Shown here: positions 58,505-64,000 of the stretch, in pieces | How positions within the stretch are numbered: position 1 is the stretch's first letter | Layout of the letters: every line of letters begins with the position of its first letter | Assembly (NCBI RefSeq): GCF_044755465.1 | Contig: NZ_JBIVRB010000005.1 | Location: 257,165-321,164 of the forward strand | Reading direction: 5' to 3' | DNA length: 64,000 bases | DNA from: Peterkaempfera sp044755465 | GTDB taxonomy: Bacteria; Actinomycetota; Actinomycetes; Streptomycetales; Streptomycetaceae | Position numbers and translations under genes: made by a program | Notes under the pieces: model-generated | Database searches by the model: none | The model's input: only the letters and a program-made list of their open reading frames with translations | What the model was told of the DNA's origin: nothing

Positions 58505-61500
58505 GTGCGCTACGGCATCCTCGGTACCACCCAGGCTCATCGCGACGACGGCACTCCGGTTCCGGTCGGCGGTGCGCGGCTGCGCGCGCTGCTGGCCGCG
58601 CTGGCCCTGCGGCAGGGCAGACCGGTGCCCGCCGACGTCCTGGTGGAGGAGGTCTGGGACGGCGACCCGCCGCAGGACGGACCCGGGGCGCTTCAGACGC
58701 TGGTCGGCCGGCTGCGCCGCGCGCTCGGCCGGGAGGCGGTCGGCTCCGGGCCGGAGGGGTACCGGCTGCTCGCCGCCGCCGACGACATCGACCTGGGCCG
58801 GTTCCAGCGGCTGGTAGGGGAGGCGGAGCAGGCCATGGGGGCCGGCCACGCCGAGCAGGCCGCCGGGCTGCTGCGCGAGGCCCTGGCGCTCTGGCGCGGC
58901 CCCGCGCTGGCCGACCTCCCCGACCGGGCGGCCGCCGCCGCCCGCTGCGAGGCCCAGCGGCTGGCCGCGCTGCGCCGCCGGATCGCCGCCGAACTGTCCC
59001 TCGGCCGCGCCGCGCAGCTGGTGCCGGAGCTGGAGGAGCTGAGCCGCGACAACCCCTTGGACGAGCAGCTGCACGCCCTGCTGATCCGGGCACTGCGCGC
59101 CGAGGGCCGGACCGCGCAGGCCCTCCAGGCGTACGAGGTGGCGCGCCGCGCCCTGGCCGACGGGCTGGGCGCCGACCCCGGACCGGAGCTGCGCACCCTG
59201 CACCGCGAACTGCTGCTGCCCCCGGGCCGGACGCCCGCGCCGTCCCCCACACCGGCAGCGATACCGGCACCGGCACCCGCCGGTGCCGTACCGCCCGCAG
59301 GCGGCAATCTGCGGGCCCGCCTCACCAGCTTCGTCGGCCGTGAGACCGAGCTGACGGCACTGGCCGACACCCTCTGTGCCGCCCGACTGATCACCCTCAC
59401 CGGCCCCGGCGGCTCCGGCAAGACCCGGCTGTCGCTAGAGGCGGCCCGGAAGCAGGCCGCCGCCGGACGGTGGCCGGACGGCGTCTGGATCGCGGAGCTG
59501 GCCCCGCTGGACGACCCGGCCGCCGTCCCCGGCGCGGTGCTCTCCGCGATCGGCCTGCGTGAGACCGTACTGCACCACGGCAAGGTCTCCGACGCGCTGG
59601 AGACCCGGCCCGCCGACCCGGTGCAGCGGCTGGTCGAGCACTGCGCCGAGCGGCGGATGCTGCTGCTGCTGGACAACTGCGAGCACCTGGTGCAGGCCAG
59701 CGCCGAACTGGCCGACCGGCTGCTGACCGGCTGCCCGGGAGTGACCGTACTGGCCACCAGCCGCGAGCCGCTGGGCGTCCCCGGCGAGACCGTACGGCCG
59801 GTCGACCCGCTGCCCGACCCGGCGGCGCTGCGGCTGCTGGCCGAGCGCGGCGCGGCGGCCCGGCCCGGCTTCGACCCCGGGCAGGACCCGCAGGCCGCCG
59901 CCGAGATCTGCCGCCGTCTGGACGGCCTGCCGCTGGCCATCGAGCTGGCCGCCGCCCGGCTGCGCGGTATGACGCTCCGTCAGGTGGCCGATCGGCTGGA
60001 CAGCCGGTTCCGGCTGCTCAGCAGCGGCAGCCGCACCCTCCAACCCCGCCAGCAGACGCTGCGCGCGGTGGTCGACTGGAGCTGGGACCTGCTGGCCGAG
60101 GACGAGCGGGCCCTGCTCGCCCGGCTGTCGGTCTTCGTCGGCGGCTGCACCCTGGAGGCCGCCGAGCAGGTCTGCGCGGACGGCACCGAGGTGGCCGAGG
60201 AGGAGGTCGCCGGGCTGCTGCTCTCCCTGGTCGACAAGTCCCTGGTGGTGGCCGACCTGGACCACGACGGCGGCCCGGCGCGCTACCGCATGCTGGAGAC
60301 CATCCACGAGTACGCGGACGAGCGGCTGACCGAGGCCGACGGCGACGCCCGCCGACAGGTCAGCGAGCGCCACATCCGCTTCTTCCGCGAACTCGTCCGC
60401 ACCGCCGAACCGCTGCTGCACGGCCCCGAGCAACTGCGGGTACTGGCCCGGCTGGAGCGCGAGCAGGACAACATCCGGGCCGCGCTGCGCCGCGCGATCG
60501 AGACCCGCCAGGAGCACGAAGCGCTCTGCCTGGTGATCGGCATGGGCTGGTTCTGGGCACTGCGCGACTACGGCACCGAGGCCGTCGGCTGGTGCGAGGC
60601 GGTCGGTGAGCTGGGCCCCGACCCGCTGGCCGCCGACCCGTACGCCGCCGACCCCGACGGCACCGCCCCCGCCCCGCTGGCCGTCGCCCCGCCCTGGGAG
60701 CCCGCCGTCGCCCTGGAGGCCCGGCGGCAGGTACGGCTGTACCGGCTGCTGGCGGGCTTCGAGGACTCCATGGCCCAGGCCCGCGAGGCGGAGGTGGCCG
60801 AGGACGGCCGGCGCCTGCTGGCCGCGTACCCGCCCGAACTGCCCCGCTCCTCCCGCTCACCCGCCGCGATGCGCATCATGGTGCTGCTGATGACCGGCCA
60901 GATGGACCGGATGCCCGACCTGATGGACCAGCTGGTGGACGGCGCCCGCCGGTACGGCAGCAGCTGGGACCTGGCCCTCGTCCTGCAACTGCGCGCCAAG
61001 CTGACCAACGACCGGTGCGGCGGCCTGGCGCAGGCCGCCCGCGACAGCGACGAGTCGCTGGAGATCTTCGAACGGCTCGGTGACCGCTGGGGGATCTCCG
61101 AGACGCTCTCCGCGCGGGCCGAGGCGGCCGGGATGCGCGGCGAGTACGCCGAGGCCGCCGCCAGCTACGGCCGGGCCATCGAGCTGGCCGAGGAACTGGG
61201 CGCCCGCCAGGAGGTGCCGATCCTGCGGGTGCGGCGCGGCGAGGCGCTGCTCGGCATCGACCCGGCGGCGGGGGAGCGGCTGATCGCCGAAGGGGTGGAG
61301 CACGCGCTGCCGCAGGGCAGGACCGGCGCGCCCGCCACCTTCTTCGGCCGACTGCTGCTGATGATGCTCGCCGCCCGGCGCGGCGAGCAGGAGCGGGCCC
61401 GCGAACTGCTCGGCCTGCTGCGAGCCAATGCCTCGGTCATGGGACCGCTGGGCCCCGAGGTCTTCGACGGGCTGCTCAGCGCGGCCGAAGGGTGGCTGCT

Positions 61501-61897
61501 GGGGCGCTTCGGGCGGCCGGAGGAGGGCGTGCTGCTGGTCCGCCGGGGCATCGCCCGCATCCGCGCCGCCACCGGACCGGCCGGCTGGTTCGCGAACATG
61601 ATCGTGGTGCTGCTGTTCTCCCTCGGCGCCCATGTACTGGCCCGGCTCGGCGCCCAGCAGGCAGCCGCCGGGGAGCAGGCACCGGAGGCCGCCCGCCGCG
61701 CCGCCGCCCTGCTCGGCGCACACCAGGCGCTCAGCGACTCGCACCACAGGAACTTCACCGAGCGGCTGGAGCTCGCGGAGTCCGAGCAACTGCTGCGCAC
61801 CCTGCTGGGCGACGCCGGGTACGAGGCGGAATACGCCCGTGGCGGCCGCCTCGACACCGAGGAGGCCGCCACGCTGCTGGACACCGACCCGCGCTGA
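58505..61897 (+). CDS. AfsR/SARP-type regulator: BTAD, NB-ARC ATPase and TPR
   Basis: 1,130 residues from GTG 58505. An OmpR-type winged helix (about 1-85, RLRALLAALALRQGRPVPAD and ALQTLVGRLRRALG) precedes a bacterial transcriptional activation domain (about 92-240, GRFQRLVGEAEQAMGAG, EQLHALLIRALRAEGRTAQA). A proline/alanine linker leads to an NB-ARC-like ATPase (about 275-560: Walker A TLTGPGGSGKTRLSLEA, Walker B MLLLLDNCEHL). The rest is helical repeats of TPR type to the C-terminus. This is the large SARP architecture that activates secondary metabolism or transport genes by binding direct heptamer repeats. The convergent DrrAB-type operon has such repeats in its promoter and is a good candidate target. 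Confidence 0.93.
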   Translation: MRYGILGTTQAHRDDGTPVPVGGARLRALLAALALRQGRPVPADVLVEEVWDGDPPQDGPGALQTLVGRLRRALGREAVGSGPEGYRLLAAADDIDLGRFQRLVGEAEQAMGAGHAEQAAGLLREALALWRGPALADLPDRAAAAARCEAQRLAALRRRIAAELSLGRAAQLVPELEELSRDNPLDEQLHALLIRALRAEGRTAQALQAYEVARRALADGLGADPGPELRTLHRELLLPPGRTPAPSPTPAAIPAPAPAGAVPPAGGNLRARLTSFVGRETELTALADTLCAARLITLTGPGGSGKTRLSLEAARKQAAAGRWPDGVWIAELAPLDDPAAVPGAVLSAIGLRETVLHHGKVSDALETRPADPVQRLVEHCAERRMLLLLDNCEHLVQASAELADRLLTGCPGVTVLATSREPLGVPGETVRPVDPLPDPAALRLLAERGAAARPGFDPGQDPQAAAEICRRLDGLPLAIELAAARLRGMTLRQVADRLDSRFRLLSSGSRTLQPRQQTLRAVVDWSWDLLAEDERALLARLSVFVGGCTLEAAEQVCADGTEVAEEEVAGLLLSLVDKSLVVADLDHDGGPARYRMLETIHEYADERLTEADGDARRQVSERHIRFFRELVRTAEPLLHGPEQLRVLARLEREQDNIRAALRRAIETRQEHEALCLVIGMGWFWALRDYGTEAVGWCEAVGELGPDPLAADPYAADPDGTAPAPLAVAPPWEPAVALEARRQVRLYRLLAGFEDSMAQAREAEVAEDGRRLLAAYPPELPRSSRSPAAMRIMVLLMTGQMDRMPDLMDQLVDGARRYGSSWDLALVLQLRAKLTNDRCGGLAQAARDSDESLEIFERLGDRWGISETLSARAEAAGMRGEYAEAAASYGRAIELAEELGARQEVPILRVRRGEALLGIDPAAGERLIAEGVEHALPQGRTGAPATFFGRLLLMMLAARRGEQERARELLGLLRANASVMGPLGPEVFDGLLSAAEGWLLGRFGRPEEGVLLVRRGIARIRAATGPAGWFANMIVVLLFSLGAHVLARLGAQQAAAGEQAPEAARRAAALLGAHQALSDSHHRNFTERLELAESEQLLRTLLGDAGYEAEYARGGRLDTEEAATLLDTDPR

Positions 61898-61915
61898 GCG
61901 CCGGGGCGCCGCCGG

Positions 61916-62734
61916 TCAGGTCCGCTTGCGGAACCGGGCCACCGCCAGCGGCGCCGTGACGGCGGTGATACCGATCGACCAGGCCAGCACCATCAGCACC
62001 GGGTGGGCCAGCGGGCCGCCGTTGAAGAGGCTGCGGGAGGCGTCGGCGAGCGCCGAGAGCGGGTTGACCTTGGTGAACGCCTGGAGCCAGCCGGGCATGG
62101 TGCTCGGGTTGGCGAAGGTGGAGCTGCCGAACTGGAGCGGCATGATCACCAGCATGGAGATGCCCTGCACGGCCTGGGCGCTGCGCATTGCCATGCCCAG
62201 CAGCATGGAGACCCACACCATCGCGGAGCCGAACAGCAGCGACAGGGCCACGGCGGCGATCACCTGGACCGGCCCGGTCTGCACCCGCAGGCCGAGCAGC
62301 ATCGCGAACCCGATCAGGATCACGAAGGAGACCAGCCCACGGCAGGTCTCGGCCACCAGCTTGGAGATCAGCACCGAGGCCCGGCCGATCGGCAGCGTAC
62401 GGAACCGGTCCATCACCCCGGTGTTGAAGTCGGTGTTGAGGCCGGTGCCCACCGCCATCGCCAGGTTGATGCCGGTCTGGCCCAGCAGGCCGGGCACCAG
62501 GTACTGGATGTAGTCGTGCTGGTTCCCGGACAGGGCGCCGCCGAAGACGTAGACGAACAGCACCGTGAAGATGATCGGCATCAGCAGCGCGTCGAACATC
62601 GACTCGGGGTCGGCCTTGATCCGCATCAGGTTGCGCCGGGTCAGCGCGCCGATGTGGCGCAGCTGGGCGCGGGGGCCGATCCGGCCGTCCTCGCGGACGG
62701 TGGGGACGGCGGCGGTGGCGACTGCGGCGCTCAT
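61916..62734 (-). CDS. ABC-2 type permease, DrrB-like
   Basis: 272 residues with six predicted helices. An amphipathic N-terminus (HIGALTRRNLMRIKADPESM) precedes the first helix FDALLMPIIFTVLFVYVFGG; YLVPGLLGQTGINLAMAVGT and MDRFRTLPIGRASVLISKLV (about 110-129) are typical of daunorubicin-resistance permeases. ATG 62734 overlaps the ATPase stop as ATGA. With the ATPase it should export a hydrophobic drug or lipid. No biosynthetic cluster is in the window. Confidence 0.93.
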   Translation of the reverse strand: MSAAVATAAVPTVREDGRIGPRAQLRHIGALTRRNLMRIKADPESMFDALLMPIIFTVLFVYVFGGALSGNQHDYIQYLVPGLLGQTGINLAMAVGTGLNTDFNTGVMDRFRTLPIGRASVLISKLVAETCRGLVSFVILIGFAMLLGLRVQTGPVQVIAAVALSLLFGSAMVWVSMLLGMAMRSAQAVQGISMLVIMPLQFGSSTFANPSTMPGWLQAFTKVNPLSALADASRSLFNGGPLAHPVLMVLAWSIGITAVTAPLAVARFRKRT

Positions 62735-63798
62735 ACCGCGTACTCCTTCTCGGGGGCGGCCTCGGGGGCCGACTCGTGCTCGTCGTCGTCGGCAGTGGCG
62801 GCGGCAGCGGTGGCGGCAGCAGCGGTGGGGGCGGCAGCGGCCTGCTTGGACTGCCCGGTGATGGCCAGGAACACCTCGTCCAGGCTGGGCAGCCGGGTGT
62901 CGATACCGGCGATGCCGAAGCCCCGGCTGCCGAGCACGCCGACCACGGCGGTCAGCTGCTCCTCACCGGCGGCCGGCACCGAGAGCAGCCCGGTCTCCCG
63001 GTCGACGGCGGCGCCGCGCAGCCCGGCCTCGGCCAGGCAGCGGGCCATCTCCGGCAGGTCCTCCGCGCGGGCCGGGCGCACATGGAGGGTCTGGCCGCCC
63101 ACCGTGGCCTTGAGGTCGGCTATCGCGCCGGCGGCGATCACCCGGCCCCGGTCGATCACGGTCACCTCGTGGGCGAGCTGCTCGGCCTCCTCCATGTACT
63201 GCGTGGTGAGCAGCACCGTGGCGCCGTCGGCCACCATCCGCTGGACCTCCTCCCACACCTCATTGCGGGTGCGCGGGTCCAGGCCGGTGGTGGGCTCGTC
63301 CAGGTAGAGCACCCGGGGACGGCCGATCATGCTGGCGGCCAGGTCGAGGCGGCGGCGCATCCCGCCGGAGTACGTACGGGCGGTGCGCCCGGCGGCCTCG
63401 GTGAGCGAGAAGCGCTCCAGCAACTCGGCGGCGCGGGCCTTGGCGTCGCGGCGGGACAGGTCGAGCAGCCGGCCTATGAGGTAGAGGTTCTCGTACCCGG
63501 AGAGCATCTCGTCGACGGAGGCGTACTGGCCGGTGAGCCCGATGGCGCGGCGCAGCTGCTTGGGCTGCCGCAGTACGTCGTAGCCGGCCACGGTGGCGGT
63601 GCCGGCGTCCGGCTTGACCAGGGTGGACAGCACCCGGACCAGGGTGGTCTTGCCTGCGCCGTTGGGGCCGAGGACGCCCAGGACGGTGCCTCGGCGCACC
63701 TGGAGGTCCACCCCGTCGAGGGCCCTGGTGGACCCGAAGGTCTTCACGATGCCGCGGACCTCTACTGCGAGGTCCTGTGCGGTGGCGGTCGGTGTCAT
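62731..63798 (-). CDS. ABC exporter ATPase, DrrA-like
   Basis: 355 residues. Walker A GPNGAGKTTLVRVL (about 39-52), Q-loop GLTGQYASVDE, signature YSGGMRRRLDLAASMIGRP (about 141-159), Walker B VLYLDEPTTGLDP and H-loop LLTTQYMEEAEQL show a complete ATPase. The C-terminal domain after residue 240 and an alanine/threonine-rich tail (AAAAPTAAAATAAAATAD) follow. ATG 63798 lacks a clear ribosome site. The upstream heptamer array suggests activation by a SARP-type regulator, perhaps the one at 58505. It powers the DrrB-like permease. Confidence 0.94.
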   Translation of the reverse strand: MTPTATAQDLAVEVRGIVKTFGSTRALDGVDLQVRRGTVLGVLGPNGAGKTTLVRVLSTLVKPDAGTATVAGYDVLRQPKQLRRAIGLTGQYASVDEMLSGYENLYLIGRLLDLSRRDAKARAAELLERFSLTEAAGRTARTYSGGMRRRLDLAASMIGRPRVLYLDEPTTGLDPRTRNEVWEEVQRMVADGATVLLTTQYMEEAEQLAHEVTVIDRGRVIAAGAIADLKATVGGQTLHVRPARAEDLPEMARCLAEAGLRGAAVDRETGLLSVPAAGEEQLTAVVGVLGSRGFGIAGIDTRLPSLDEVFLAITGQSKQAAAAPTAAAATAAAATADDDEHESAPEAAPEKEYAV

Positions 63799-63820
63799 GG
63801 CTCAAGGATGTCCGACCGGA

Positions 63821-63879
63821 CTGACAGCTCACCGGCATCCCGCTGTCACCGCTGTCACCCCGCTGTCACCCCGCTGTCA
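63821..63879 (-). promoter_or_regulatory. SARP-like heptamer repeat array upstream of the DrrAB operon
   Basis: Read on the minus strand, TGACAGC occurs at 63879-63873, 63868-63862, 63857-63851 and 63848-63842. The first three are spaced at 11 bases (7 plus a GGGG spacer) and the fourth at 9. An inverted copy lies at 63822-63828, about 24 bases from the start codon. Direct heptamers at 11-base pitch near the -35 are the known site layout for SARP/AfsR activators. Confidence 0.6.
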
Positions 63880-63910
63880 GCCGGTCGCCGGCGTGGTCGG
63901 GGAACGCGGT

Positions 63911-63950
63911 GGTGCCCCGGGGATCGGCCTGGGCCGATCCCCGGGGCACC
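63911..63950 (-). terminator. strong hairpin terminator
   Basis: Perfect 19-base arms 63911-63929 and 63932-63950. It would end the gene coming from beyond the right edge on the minus strand. Confidence 0.8.
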
Positions 63951-63983
63951 GGGGTCATGCGGGGTGGTGCGGGGTGGTGCGGG

Positions 63984-64000
63984 TCAGCTGGCGGTGCAGG
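63984..64000 (-). CDS. possible last codons of a gene beyond the right edge
   Basis: On the minus strand the last codons would read Cys-Thr-Ala-Ser then TGA at 63986-63984, followed 33 bases later by a strong terminator. Too short to identify. Confidence 0.3.

Overview
The window is high-GC, densely coded actinobacterial DNA, most like Streptomyces or a close relative in the Streptomycetaceae. The evidence is strong third-position G+C bias, frequent GTG starts with GTGA or ATGA overlaps, SpoIIE-type phosphatases and HATPase anti-sigma kinases, a SigK-RskA pair, a DUF5753 XRE regulator next to DUF397, a BTAD/NB-ARC regulator, F420 enzymes, and a G+C-rich hairpin like those common between Streptomyces genes. 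No rRNA, tRNA or CRISPR array was found. The one clear RNA gene is rnpB (12224-12630).

Layout, left part. 1-378 is the start of a YaaA-family gene cut by the window edge. 458-5234 is a nucleoside/ribose salvage cluster: ribokinase and its LacI regulator on the minus strand, with a nucleoside hydrolase and an MFS transporter divergent. 5282-10525 holds a GAF/PAS/SpoIIE/HATPase phosphatase, a drug-efflux MFS with its MarR partner, and a small HATPase. A lipoprotein without a normal start codon and rnpB follow. 12785-15335 is a disturbed patch with an NTF2-like gene, a wrecked IS982-family transposase and an orphan gene. 15336-26322 is mixed metabolism and regulation: phosphatase-like protein, GNAT, VOC, DUF4037, glutamate decarboxylase, an amidase, MarR, a second and degenerate PP2C, a lipoprotein and SigK-RskA. 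A cyclopropane synthase faces SigK-RskA, and a SigB/F-type sigma factor follows.

Middle. 29059-36528 is ordinary core-like sequence: small membrane proteins, a primase-polymerase-like protein, methionine aminopeptidase, an EntS-like exporter with an iron-box-like site, an F420:NADPH oxidoreductase, a methyltransferase and a site-2 protease. 36926-42726 is a two-gene secreted operon: a Tat-exported phospholipase C/phosphoesterase and a 1,238-residue LamG / EEP nuclease-like / Ig / CBM5-12 protein.

Right part. 42775-46571 has an MmyB-type regulator, a decayed zinc alcohol dehydrogenase and two aldo/keto reductases around a CMD-like protein. 46664-53565 is an import and oxidation operon: TorT-like binding lipoprotein, RbsA- and RbsC-like ABC subunits, aldehyde dehydrogenase and cupin, with a divergent TetR regulator. 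Next come an LLM flavin oxidoreductase, a family 2 glycosyltransferase, the XRE/DUF397 pair, a DUF1707 protein and a decayed AraC regulator. The window ends with a large BTAD/NB-ARC/TPR regulator convergent with a DrrAB-type exporter. The exporter promoter carries TGACAGC heptamers at 11-bp spacing, which is the layout of SARP/AfsR binding sites.

Strongest leads: the heptamer array before the exporter, the TorT-like import/oxidation operon, the secreted phosphoesterase pair, and the SigK locus with a proline-rich coupled ORF and a SigK-like promoter. All functional statements come from reading the sequence and family knowledge; no database search was run.
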